NCBI RefSeq assembly: GCF_043290135.1
Contig: NC_134705.1
Span: forward strand, 101,457,239 to 101,521,238
DNA length: 64,000 bases
Direction of reading: 5' to 3'
Source of the DNA: Rhipicephalus microplus
Taxonomy: Eukaryota > Arthropoda > Arachnida > Ixodida > Ixodidae
Part shown: positions 48,553-59,709 of the stretch, piece after piece
Layout: the number at the start of each line of letters is the position of its first letter
Numbering within the stretch: position 1 is the first letter of the stretch
Position numbers and translations under genes: made by a program
Notes under the pieces: generated by a model
Databases searched by the model: none
Told to the model about the DNA's origin: nothing
The model's input: the letters and a program-made list of their open reading frames with translations, nothing else

Positions 48553-51176
48553 TCATTTTTATAATTACTATCATAAAAATTATTTGTACCTATCTGAAGA
48601 GAAGGTAAAAGGTGTAAAACAACAATTTTTTCCAAAATTTTTTCTAATGCACATGATGAAAGACATTTCTGGCAAGGTTATGAAGTTATCTAACTGTAAA
48701 GTAATGACTTAAGTGTGTATATCAATTCTTTGAGGGCTTTTCTCACGAGCAATATTGAATAAAGTTTCCACATTTGGATTTTTTTTTCTGGGAACATAGT
48801 AAGTTCCAAAGACACAAATAAAATATGTGCTGGTGGCTTGTCAACATGCTGCAAATAAAAATACTTTAGACACAGATGTTATAGCAGATACTCTGAAAAG
48901 AAATTGTGAGCGTCACTTTGTTTGAAAAACTTCTGTATTCCGCATAAAAAACTTGCCTTGGTGGTCGGACTATAAATATGCACAAAATTTTATTTTAAAG
49001 CTCTGTGGACAAGCTAATTATAGGTGGAATTACTAGAGAGTAATATTTTTACCTTCAAAAAATACTTTTTTTGAAATATTTATCTGCACCAGTTTTTGCC
49101 TACGTAACTAAAGCGACATAACACACTCGCAAGGGCAATCTTTAGCAGAATCTTACTGACCTATAATACAGAGAGTGAATTCGGTGCTCTCTACAGAGTA
49201 ATTGAAATGGGTATAGATTTATCGTCTGCATTACGATGACAATGGAGGGGTGCTACTAAGACTGGGTTCAGTGTGGTGACTTCTAGGTGAGCCATGCAGC
49301 TTTATAAATATATAGTCAGATATCCTGTTTTCCTGGGGAGTTCTGCAAATGCAGTATGTGTGTTTTGTGCACTTCAAAATATTTAGTCATAATCAGTACA
49401 TATGTCTTTTAGTATGCTTGTAGCATTGATGCAGTACACTCATAAATGCTATCGTAAAACAACCATTTCTTATTTTTCTGGCTTTCAAAAGAGGACCCTG
49501 CTCTCTGAGACCTAAAGCCTGTCATATGAATAGAGAAGTGAAAAAAACTTTATAAATTAAGAACTGGTAGCCAAGGCGATAGTCTTGTTAATGTTGTGCG
49601 TAAGGGATAATTGTGTAGTTTATACTTTTTAATGGCTTGATGACTCATCTGGGTGTGATCACCAGTGGCATAGCCAGGAAGGCAGGAGGAGCTGCTTAAC
49701 TCTCCCCCCCCCCCCCGCATAGTCAAGGTATTTTTTATCCCAAAGCAATGGATTGTACTTCTCATGTGACCGGTTCATGACCGCCTAGTTTATTGATGAT
49801 TCTGCAGAAGGCACTAGTGTGAGTGACAGACAGACAGACAAATTCACGGTTACCAATAAAACCCTCTGAAGCTTCGCCCCACACATCATCATTCACTTCG
49901 TAGATATGCTGTGATTTCCTTAGTTGTGCATGTACATACCCACATACACACATACAAACACACAAGAATGTACATAAAGCATGACCGAAGTAGCCTTACC
50001 CTCACACATCACCCCAAGCGAAAAATATCTTTTTTGCTACGCTAGTGATCTCCACACTCCAGCGACATTCATTGTAGTGCACCTCTGTCAGCCATGGAAT
50101 GCAGATGATAGCCCCATTGCAATTTCAATTTCTCTGAAGCAATCTTGCTGTGTGTACCTCAGGTCTGTGGGAGTTTGCTGAAAAATGCCGTTGCGAGTGC
50201 TTCTGGCCCCTTGAGTTAAGCAGGGGTAAAGCTGGTTGAGATACATAACTTCAAAAAAATACTTCACGAGTTTAAAAATAATAACTTTTAGTAACTTCAC
50301 CTCTAATGAGGTAGTACATAGAGCTTCAAAAGGAAATGTTTTGCATATTTTTTATCCGACCACCAAGGCAAGCTTTCTGATGCTGAATACAGAGCTTTTC
50401 CCAAAAAAAGTGAAATTCACAATTTTTATACTATCTCCTAAAATTCATTTTGTAAATTATTTTTAATTTGTAGCATGTCAAAAAGGTCACCGCACATAAT
50501 TTTTTTGTGTCCTTGGAATCACTACGTTACCAGAAAAAAATCCCAAACCTGGCAACATTATTCGTTATTGTTCATGGGAAAAGCTCTCGAAGAATTGATA
50601 TAAATAAGTAAGTCATTACTTTTAGTTATGTCACTTCATTACATTGATGGAAATGCCATTTATTGAGTACATACCAAAACGACTTCTGAAAAAATTGTTG
50701 TGCGACGACTTTTAGCTCAGTCGGTGCCGTACTACAGACTCTCATAACTGGGTAAGAAAATTTTTGGTAAAAAAATTAAATACTCAGGACTAGTTTCAAA
50801 CTTCAAGAAACGTGAAAATTTTTGCCGCCATATTCGTGATGGTCAAAAAAACGCTGGGTGATTTTTTCTAGCATAACGCTAATCGTTGTATTGTTTAATA
50901 CACTGAATTACTTCTTTGCCCCTTTTGCCTCAACTGATATTTTTGGCCAATATTTTGGTGTGTTTATGAAGTTGTTTGTGGTTTTAGCCATTTCATTCTG
51001 AATGAATGTAAGAATATTTATTATGTGTGATCATTTATTTTTGTGCTGCAAGTCAGTGCCTCTAACAAGGCCTATTAGGAGTCTTGAAATAAATAAATTG
51101 ATTGTGCTTGCACTGTTTTTTGCTCTGTACTCGTCTGGTGGGGTTGTGCTGACAATATGTTTTTCCTCTTTTTCAG
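48553..51176. other. Unique AT-rich sequence
   Basis: No gene. A poly-C run lies at about 49704-49717. A tRNA-like scrap ('tttagctcagtcggtgccgtactacagactctcataactgggt') at about 50711-50754 is probably a SINE head remnant. The region ends in a strong pyrimidine tract. Confidence 0.4.
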
Positions 51177-51298
51177 AAAAGAAGTCTGCACAATACTGTT
51201 ACGATAGGAAAACAAAACTGGTGCTTTGGGTATCTGGAAGTTGTGATATTCCTTCTCCGCATTTAAATTCCAGATACAAAGCCACTGAAACAAAATAA
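51177..51298 (+). CDS. Alternative or second-gene last exon, Kunitz-like
   Basis: An excellent acceptor (gtttttcctctttttcag), two bases, then 39 codons to TAA, with AATAAA overlapping the stop (51294) and another at 51370. It opens with two lysines as Kunitz A does, then YCYDRKTKL and SGSC. This is reminiscent of a Kunitz N-terminal or middle segment, but it lacks the remaining cysteines. Phase 1 entry is compatible with Kunitz B or with the microexon at 45319. It is either an alternative 3' end of gene 1 or the end of a decayed paralogue. Confidence 0.45.
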
Positions 51299-51299
51299 A

Positions 51300-51990
51300 T
51301 TTTCTGACCATTTTCGTTCACACAATTTGTAGCATATCTGTGCTGTATTTTGTTTTATGATCACGGGAAAATAAAATTCAATTTCAGTGAATAGGAAACT
51401 TGTCCTCGTTGGTTTTTAATCATTTGAGTTCACTTCGTAAATTTTTTAGCATGTGCAGGTGGAGTCAAATGTTCCCAGGTGACGCTGCTACAGGACCAGT
51501 TGGAATAGTGGCCTGGGAAATTTTGATTGACCTTGTACTTCCAGAAGAAAAATATGCTGATTGCGTATGCCTCATGTTGAATCTTATTAAAACCCGTTTG
51601 TTATTTACGGGCATGTAGCAATGAATATTGTGCGAGAAATGGCCCTACAGAGCAGGTGTTCCGTAGCAGCCATTACTTCATTTCTTCATTGCGGAGATCC
51701 CCATGAAAGTTGAACGGGCTGTACGTTCTACGTGTTCTATGTGATCTCTGGTGTACAATTTTGTTTTTATAGAAGTGGTTGGCAGCATGTTACCTACGCC
51801 TTTTTACGTAATCAAGAGAAAATATTTTTTGCAGTGTAGAGCACAGATCTATACAAAAGTAGGTTTTAAGTACCTGCAATGGCAGAGTGGACACATCGGC
51901 TTTGCCTGCCGGATGCTGTTCTACCCTTTAGCTGGCCGGCATTCACTATGCTATTTTTCGTCATTCTACTGAGAAGCGCTGTATCCGCTA
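51300..51990. other. Unique sequence
   Basis: No gene or repeat recognised. Confidence 0.4.
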
Positions 51991-52320
51991 AACACTTGCA
52001 AAGAATTTCATGCCAATTTTTCCTGCAGTGGCTGACGACTACGAGGAATTGTGGATGAAGTGGGTATGCGCCGCAGAAAATAGGAAAAGAATAGTGAGAC
52101 GATGCGTGATATGGCAGTGGCGCCGATCACGACAATCAGAAGTGATGACCACCCGATTTCAATTTCGTGTCCCCTCATTAAACGCACCAACTCTTCTTGT
52201 CCTCATCATCATCCTTCATCCCTCTTTTCTTCCCCTTTCCCTTATCCCCTTTGTAGAGTATAAGGCTAGGGCGACTAGCTCAGGCTGAGCTCTCTGCCTT
52301 CTAATAAATTCTCACTCACT
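51990..52320 (+). mobile_element. LINE 3' end remnant
   Basis: A T/C-rich stretch 'cttcccctttcccttatcccc' is followed by 'agtataaggctagggcgactagctcaggctgagctctctgcc' and 'taataaattctcactcact', a layout typical of the 3' UTR and tail of tick non-LTR elements. No ORF remains. Confidence 0.45.
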
Positions 52321-52499
52321 AATCCATTGAAATTTGACTGGTACAGGGATGGTCTGACGGTATCACTCCTCTGCCAATTCTGCAGATAACTGGAAAATAT
52401 CGCATATTACTTTTTGTCATGTGCAAGATACTAACATATCATAACTCGATTTCTAATTACTCCTTTTACGAAAAGAGGCTTGACCTTACTTAAGGGAAA

Positions 52500-52890
52500 T
52501 ATTTTAACCTTCGGTGCCTCAGGTTTGGGAAACTGCCACAAGAAGGCCTTTGATGCGGTGTTTAATTTCATTAAAAATGAACAACGAGTACCACTCTGAT
52601 TTGGTATTTAAAATTTTTCGTCATATCGTTAGGTTAAAACTTTTTTTTTTCAAAAGTATTCCCGTCAGGTTATTACGGCAGTCTAGAATACACGCTCACA
52701 ATCATATTACTTGTAGTAAATTGAATATTTTACGTAATAATGCCATTTAATTTTTATCCTTGGTTTTAAATTTTATAGCCTAACTAAAACAATATTTAAG
52801 TCTCTACGTTGCATCCTTGGCCACTCGGCCAAAGTGGGCACTTGCCATGTGTCTGGGAAAGCAAAGCAAAGCAAAGTGATACGGCACTAA
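52500..52890 (+). mobile_element. LINE fragment with GCAAA tail
   Basis: 'ccttggccactcggccaaagtgggcacttgccatgtgtctgg' ends in 'gcaaagcaaagcaaag', a short tandem tail typical of a LINE 3' terminus. The preceding open text is worn. Confidence 0.45.
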
Positions 52891-52925
52891 AATGTTTAGA
52901 CATTGTTTACTAGCACAATTTAAAT

Positions 52926-54486
52926 TTGCAACAACAAATAGAATTAAACACCTGTAAAACAAAAAGCGCCCTAGGGTTGCTACTTCTTTTTTGCAGCAAG
53001 AATTCAGGAATGCGCAGGGATACGTTACTTATGATATACAAACTTTACGTACGCCCAATTGTAGAGCTTGGTTGCGTTCTGTTTTCCGGAAGTGCTGAGT
53101 ACAAATTAAGACCTCTTATAATGCTAGAAAAGCAAGCTCTGCGGCTGTGTCTCGGGCTACCTATAGGTGTGTTGCGAATAGCGTGCTTTATAAAAAGCTC
53201 GAATCATTTCACTTGAAGCAAAATTTTCACAGCTTACCGAGCAAACATTTTTAAAACTCTAATATGCGCCTCTCTCGCGTTCACAGGCAGTTTTTATCAA
53301 ATCTCCCGTTTCTTTCTTTAAGCGCCCGTGGTGTCGTTATCAAAGACACCAAGTCATTTTCGTTGAGTCTCTGTTATCAAATCTTCACGTTTTCCTCTAG
53401 CATCTGAATTCCCAAACCCTATGCTCAATGCCAGATGAATGAGTTTTCGATGACATTTTTCTAAAAATCGCTACGTTTCTTCCAAAGCATGTTCTTGAGG
53501 GCCTCCTTCAAGACCATGTCAGTCATTTTTCTAATTACGTAGTAGTTTCGATGTATGCAACACAAAATCTTCAGAAGGCCGGAGAAGGTACTTTTTCACG
53601 TCAGCTTAATTTGTTTTTTTTTTTTTGCGCTCTGATTGCCTGACATCACGCCAATTTATCTCGCAAATTCCTGGCTATTACATTGGCTCTTCGAAAACTA
53701 TGTCCTCGGCAGTCAAAAGCTATTATTGTTTTGGATGCTTTGTCTGTTTGTAAACACTTACGTCCTCAAAGCAGGCTCCTCTTCTCAAGATATTTTGGTG
53801 TCTCATACCGCGTAGCCTATCAGAAGTTTGGTTTCTTTGAGTCCCCGGGCATGCTGGAATTGCACTAAATGAAACTGCTGACTCGCTGGTTTCGGCACCT
53901 TTAATTTTCCTAGTGGTGCTAGTAGCTCCACAGCTTTCTTTTATTACTGCCGAATGATTCAAACGCCTGTTAATCATAACATGCAACGAAACATTTATTC
54001 TACAGTCTGAAGAATTTCGGCCGTTGCAATTCACGTGGAACACCGCAAAACGGATTTCCCGTGAATGTGAGGTGACCCTTACAAGCTTTCGCTGTAAAGT
54101 TTCTCGTTTAAATTATTATCTCCACAAATCAAGATTTTCATTAACAAACCTATGTGCAGTATGCAATGAACCGGCAACAGTAGATCACTTTCTTTTCACA
54201 TGCCGCCGCTTCGCCTCACTGTGCCGAATAATACTTGTGCGACCGATTGGTATGCTCGGATTGGCAATTAATACATGCACCCTTTTAACGTTTGGAGCCA
54301 GTTAGTTGGGTGTGTTCCACAGTGCTATTCTGTCAGCGCTACATAAATTCATTCAGGCAACCGGAAGGATACGCTGCTAGTGGTACTGCCAGACATAGCC
54401 AATTCTTTGTCCTTTTTCGTCATTTTTGCTCATTTGTTTTATACCTACTGGTTTCTCGAATTCTTCTGCCCTTTTCATTCTTTTAA
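52926..54486 (+). pseudogene. I-clade LINE ORF2 relic with RNase H
   Basis: The text RRDTLLMIYKLYVRPIVELGCVLFSG and LEKQALRLCLGLP (52990-53170) is the post-RT region. SKAIIVLDALSVCKHL (about 53710) and VPGHAGIALNETADSLV (about 53843, another frame) are RNase H motifs. LCAVCNEPATVDHFLFTCRRF (about 54150) is the C-terminal zinc-like motif. Many frameshifts. An RNase H domain points to the I group. It could be the same family as the ORF1 at the left edge. Confidence 0.82.
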
Positions 54487-56620
54487 AAAAAAGTTATTAT
54501 TGTTCTTATCTAATTTCTTTATCTTTTAGCAAGCTCTGTTGAAAAGAAAATTACCATATAAGGTACAGTGCGGCCAATCCCGATTGCACAAAAGCACAAG
54601 CTTTTGTAATGTGTTTGAGCATCAGACGGCTCACTCGTTCCGCTGTTCGCATTGTGCGACGACTGGTTGTTCTGTCGCTGTTTTGAAACGCTTTATAAGT
54701 TGTAATAACACGATTGCTTTCCTGTATCAAGCCTGCCTAAGGCACGTTTGCCAACGTCACAAGCACTGGCGTATTTCAGTGCATGAATACTGGGCTGATA
54801 CCCAGGAGACCCGGGTTTCGAGTGCCACAGTGTCCTTGGTGCTAGGTTTTTTTTTCTCTAATTTCGCGCGATGTGCTTACGGACATCGACGGCGTCGGCG
54901 GCAACACTTGCGCGCAACCCGAGTGGTGATATTTTAACAGCTGTCGCTGTGAAGAATACTTGCACATGCTGAGTAGCATGAGCTAATCATCTCTAAACTA
55001 AGGTATTTCAAAAATGAGAAGAGCTAAGCAATGGTTACACAAATTGCCACTGAACTGTTACAGCAAGTAAGTGTAAATTTGCAAATTTTTCTGTGCTTTA
55101 GGCATTGCAGAATAATTGAAACAGTGACGTCCATGCACTATCTCATAAAGCCTAAAGCGCGTTGTTTGCAGCGTTAATATGTAATTAGGCAAACACTAAA
55201 AAATGCGCTAAACTTTATATGTACACTGTCAACTTTTTTTTTTCAAGGAAACACGTAAACGCATGACTTGCACGCCTCAGCGGGAGCGAGGGCAAGCTTA
55301 GCCTCTTTTCGCGTCATCGACTTCGAAGTGAAACAAGCTGTCATTGTTCATATGGAACTAGTGGCTGGCTTGCCCTCTTGCGTAATCGCCTTGATTACGC
55401 AAGAGGCGGTTGCAATCTTGCCACCAGGTCGATATCACGAACGACTGGGTGTTTTGCTCGCCGCAAAGCAAGAAAAGGGTGTGGTTGCTTTAGCTCTCGC
55501 TAGAACGTGCTGCAATCAGCCGCTGAAGAACCCAGGCAACGCGCTTCCATCATAGAGAAGCATACTATATGAAGAGTGGCCACTCGACCCTTTTCGCGGC
55601 CCAGCAAAATAGGCTCTGACCAACCGCTAGATGGCACGCCCATGCTCGCTTCCACTCTTCTGTTACGGCATATAATAGCCACCTCAGAAGGTCAGTACAA
55701 ACATAAGATTTGCACCAAATTTTTTAAAAGACAAAACTTTATTTATTTGTGCAATTTCCACATCCGCTTTACAACGTGTCCTACTGAGGACGTTGAATGC
55801 TTTACCACAAAAATCTGTAAAGTTTGAATAAAAAGTGTTGTTTTTCTGCATTTGTTTAGGCACAAAGGGTATAAATTGATATGGTTTAGATGTGCTGTAG
55901 ATGTATTCCTTTCGTGCACGGATGTGTGTGTAGCCTAATGGTAAAGACACTCGTTTTCAGAGCATGAGGGTACGGCTGCAAATTACAGCATCAAAAAAAT
56001 GAAATTCGTTATTTTGTTTATGCAAATGACATTATCGGGTCTGACCAGCCACTCGTGGCGCTTAAAGCAGCGTAGCAGCTGGGCCGCAGGGTCCTGCACG
56101 GGAGTGTCCTTTTTTTATGTAAATATGTTTCTCTAAGCATCGATGTTCTCTTTAAAAACTTTGACACTGTACAATCATAAGGATACAATAAGTGTAAACG
56201 CCAAAATAGTAATACTGCGATACATCAAATCACGCAAGTACAAATGCAAGTGTACGAATGTAGGAACTTGCGTATACTAGTGAAATGCAGTTGCTTGTAA
56301 TTGGTAAAGCGAATTCAACATCATTATTTCTAATACTCGGCTTTTTCTTATTTCGGGTGTCCACGTAGAGGTATGCACATAGACTTCCACCATAGAACTG
56401 AAAAAAAAACCAGATTTGCTGAATCACACCATGTGTTCACGCTCACACACCTCACAGACCAATTACCACAGAATTAAAACTTAGGCTTGTTGGTTGTGCA
56501 CGGTGTAACTGTGGTTCTAGCGTACAAAAAACACGAGAACAAAACGAACGCTTTTAAATCACTTCTTATGTGTTTTTTGTGTTTTTGTGTGCTATAACCA
56601 CACCTGAACCTATGACCTGC
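54487..56620. other. Unique sequence
   Basis: No gene recognised. A perfect 13-bp stem ('ctcttgcgtaatc', loop 'gcctt', then its complement) lies at 55375-55405. A tRNA-like scrap at about 55925-55985 ('gcctaatggtaaagacactcg') is likely a SINE remnant. Confidence 0.35.
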
Positions 56621-56624
56621 ACGC

Positions 56625-57240
56625 ATAAGTCGGCAAATTCACGCATGAGTCAACTCTATTCGACTCAATCCGACTCAGATTTGGCCGTTAGTCTGAGTGT
56701 GAGCGAAACAGCGTAAGCACTATTATGGTGAGTCCGAGTGAGTCCGGCCGAAGAATCTTTTAGCAAATCGTAGTCTGAATGAGCCTTAAAAGCAGAATGT
56801 GTTTATTTTCGTGCTTCTGAGTGAGCTGCCCTTTTTCTTGCCCACCTACGATGCCCAAGTTTATACTCAAGTCACTTCACAGATATCTCAGCACGTTAGC
56901 GTTGAGGGACCATGTCTATATAGGTTGATCAGAGGTGTCAGTTATAAGACTCGCATCAAAGTGTTGGAAACTCTTTAATGCGATGTTTTTGATCTCGCGT
57001 AGGTCGTGTATTTCATAAAAATGGCCTTGCTGTATTCAAATAATCGATAAGCCGTATATGAAAATACAAGGTCGATATACGCATCCTAAGAGCATCAATG
57101 TTCTAACGTATATTAGCCTGATTGAGCATGCAGTCGCGCCATGATTGAAAAAGAAAAGGCTAATTTTATTTCGGTGGACACAGTAGTCGATCCCTGAGTT
57201 TGAGTGAGTCTTAAGAACAAAAGATTATCATTGAATCAGT
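56625..57240. repeat. Degenerate GAGTC-rich repeat
   Basis: Many copies of 'gagt-c/cgagt' and the complement 'gactca' (for example 'cgactcaatccgactcag', 'gagtccgagtgagtccgg', 'gagtttgagtgagtc') are scattered over about 600 bases. Probably a worn tandem or dispersed repeat. Confidence 0.5.
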
Positions 57241-57999
57241 CTGGGTGAGCTGCAACTTTTGCCGACTTATTGAGGCTATAAAGTCCTTTAATAGTAGGTC
57301 ACGATAGCGCAAGCAGTTATCCTGTGCATCGCCTTTTGAACTGCTACCCTGCATTTGTTTTCGGTGCATGCCTCGACTCTGCCGTAAGGAAACGAGCCAC
57401 AATGACCGTTTTGAAGTATCATTGAATGCCTATTGCAGGCACAGTTGTTAAGTGTCCACTACGTCATAAATTTTTCTTTGCGAATGAGTGAACGGCCCTC
57501 AACGCGTCCATAGGGCAACACGCGAATCTACGCAGCTGTTCCCTTTGTTGGTGGTTTTGCTGTGATGATAATAGAACGTGTCAAAGAGCTTGTAAGGGGT
57601 GGCATTTAAAACACTCACTTGCTACTGCATTCAAATGTTTGGAATTCTGATGCGAATCGCTTCTGTCGTGCTTTATATGATGGTTTAGGGAGACTCCGTC
57701 CACTATATGACATTCACATAAAGTGTTCTTTTTCAAAATGCTTTCAACAAACGTCTTACACTTTTTTGCCATAGTACAGTAATGGCAAACATTAGCTAAA
57801 AGGCCTTCTCTAGCATTGTCTACTTAATTGCTGCGCTCCCGTATCGTTTTCACTATCATTTACATCCTGAATTACTGTATTCTTTATGGAAAGAGCAACT
57901 TCAAGTTATTCGAAGAAATCTGTCACGTATCTCTGCAGCTTTTTTATCAGCGTTTGACTGGGGTTACTGCAACTTTGTTATTACTGTTTGTCTTTACAG
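57241..57999. other. Unique sequence upstream of microexon
   Basis: No signal-peptide exon was found here. The final 15 bases before the microexon (tgtttgtctttacag) are identical to those before 62026. Confidence 0.4.
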
Positions 58000-58023
58000 A
58001 TTCAGCCTGTATTGAGAACTTGG
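58000..58023 (+). CDS. 24-nt microexon candidate with cysteine
   Basis: Acceptor tgtttgtctttacag, two bases, seven codons (SACIENL), one base, donor G|gtatgt; phase 1-1. The acceptor is identical over 15 bases to that of 62026-62049, so the two are homologous. No signal exon precedes it and gene 2 starts only 1.6 kb downstream, so it is probably left over from a duplicated gene or belongs to a long alternative transcript of gene 1. Confidence 0.5.
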
Positions 58024-58139
58024 GTATGTCAAAAGTTGTTGCATGCTGCATTTTTACGAGCTGCAATGCAAAACTATTAGTGGTTCTCGTATGAAATATC
58101 AATTGACAGACTATAGGGTTAAGGGTCATTTCCATTGTT

Positions 58140-58545
58140 TTGCCAAATTATAAAGAGAACTAACAGATAATAATGCCAGACAAGTATTAAAGATGTTATT
58201 GGAAGCAATTAAATTGTAAATTTGAAGAAAAAAAGTGTATGAAAAGTTGACTTCCCGTGAGCAGGGACCAAACCTGTGATGTTGCAATAACTCTTTCGAT
58301 TATCTACCAACTTAGCTAATGTGGCGCCTATCCCCCTGTTCAGCTAAAGGGGTATAAACGCGTCATAAACGTTGGTGCGTCAGTCAGCGCCGCCTCTTTC
58401 CATTGGCAGCTTTGGTTTCTGCCATCGGCAAGTTATCTTTAGTGCACAATTTATCCTCAAATTTAAATAGCAATTACTCCTGATAAAATCCCCTATACTT
58501 TCCCTGGGATTACCCTCTGCTAGTTCTCAATTATATGGTGCGCAA
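58140..58545. mobile_element. Inverted SINE pair with tRNA-like head
   Basis: The left half (about 58150-58330) is a reverse SINE: body 'ctaacagataataatgccaga', then 'ttcccgtgagcagggaccaaacctg' (B box in reverse) to 'ccaacttagctaatgtggc' (A box in reverse). The right half (about 58425-58545) carries the same body forward ('cggcaagttatcttt', 'cccctatactttccctggga', 'ctgctagttctc'). The head-to-head layout is as at 17262-17535. Confidence 0.65.
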
Positions 58546-59570
58546 CGAAAAACGAACCATTTAGGACGTTAAATTTCACAGGTCAATTAAATCCTTCTCA
58601 CGGATAACTCTTGTTTAGATGTCATGGCAAGCCTGTGCCTCTTATCTTTAGGAATGTGTGGTGAACGAACTTGAGGAAGTGCAGCTTTCATGCAGTATCA
58701 TGGTAGTGATCTTTATCGCAGCAAATCAGTGCCTCAAATATTTCGTTGTAAACTACATTGCATGGCTGCATGAATGCAAGTGAAATGCGTGATGGTACTA
58801 TGTTTAGCAGCAGCGCAGAGCTGTGCAACTTTTCAACCAGCGCACTTGTTTTTGCTCAGTCATTATCACGGATAGCTGGACTGTTATTATAAGAGCCCTA
58901 TAGTGATTCTGTTCAAATACAACCACTTACGGCCTTTTAACGTCACAGAAGCTATGTCAGCATTGCTGACATGATGCAATGAAATTAGCTCAGCCGTATT
59001 GTAGTTGAAGTAGGATTGAGGACACTTAATGAGGCAAAGAATTTCGCTCAACTGTATTGTAGTTAGCTATTTGCTTTCTCGGCATCTAAGTTGAACAATG
59101 TGATAGCATAAAACATTCATCAAGGGCTTCAACTCGGCAGTAAAATTTCCTGTAGATAAAATAGTCCTGTATTATGTACACAATATTCCTGCATATACCT
59201 GATAATGCTGAATGCAGAAGTCCAAATATAAAATAGAAAGCCGAAAAACATGTAAATATTTTAGCACTATCTTCTTTTTGCGTTCGACCATTCGCGCAAT
59301 CGTTCGAAGCACTCTTCTGGTAATATGTTCGCAAAGCGTAGCAACACAGCCTGTTGTAACTTGAACACATAGGTGAAGTGCGCTCATTCAAAGAACATGT
59401 ATCTTCAAGAAACCACCAATCTTGGAATTTTTGTTCACAACATAAGCCTCTTCTTGGCAACAAAGAACATTCTTATACAAAATTTTCAAAAGAATAACTT
59501 ACAGAACAATGTACCCATTATTCAGAGAGGTCCAGAAACGTAAGTTCTGTGAAAAACACATAGAGCGAAA
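58546..59570. other. Unique sequence upstream of gene 2
   Basis: No plus-strand exon seen. The cysteine-rich minus-strand frame at 59086-59463 has no recognisable fold. Confidence 0.35.
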
Positions 59571-59572
59571 AG

Positions 59573-59578
59573 AATAAA
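59573..59578 (+). promoter_or_regulatory. Decayed TATA box of gene 2
   Basis: AATAAATG stands where gene 1 has TATAAATG. The following 'aggtaatgtatgatgcactttgtaacgcca' aligns with gene 1's leader. The T-to-A change at the first position should weaken TBP binding, so gene 2 may be weakly expressed or use another start. Confidence 0.55.
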
Positions 59579-59648
59579 TGAGGTAATGTATGATGCACTT
59601 TGTAACGCCACAGCCTACCCTTCCGCACTATTCGAAGAAAGCTTAGCC

Positions 59649-59709
59649 ATGCTAGTACGACAATTTGTGGCTGTGTTGAAGTTCCTTTGTTGCCTGGAGT
59701 ACGGTTCGG
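59649..59709 (+). CDS. Gene 2 exon 1: signal peptide (paralogue of gene 1)
   Basis: ATG opens 20 codons (MLVRQFVAVLKFLCCLEYGS) plus one base, then G|gtaaga. Identical length and phase to gene 1 exon 1, with 11 of 20 residues the same and the rest mostly conservative. The upstream leader and the first intron bases also match. The peptide has a basic n-region and a hydrophobic core. The exon is proposed to splice to the microexon at 62026; Kunitz exons would lie right of the window. Confidence 0.7.

Noticed and set aside
59086..59463. Minus-strand cysteine-rich frame (125 codons) upstream of gene 2
   Set aside because: The cysteines do not match a Kunitz or other fold I know, there are no splice signals, and it lies next to a plus-strand promoter.
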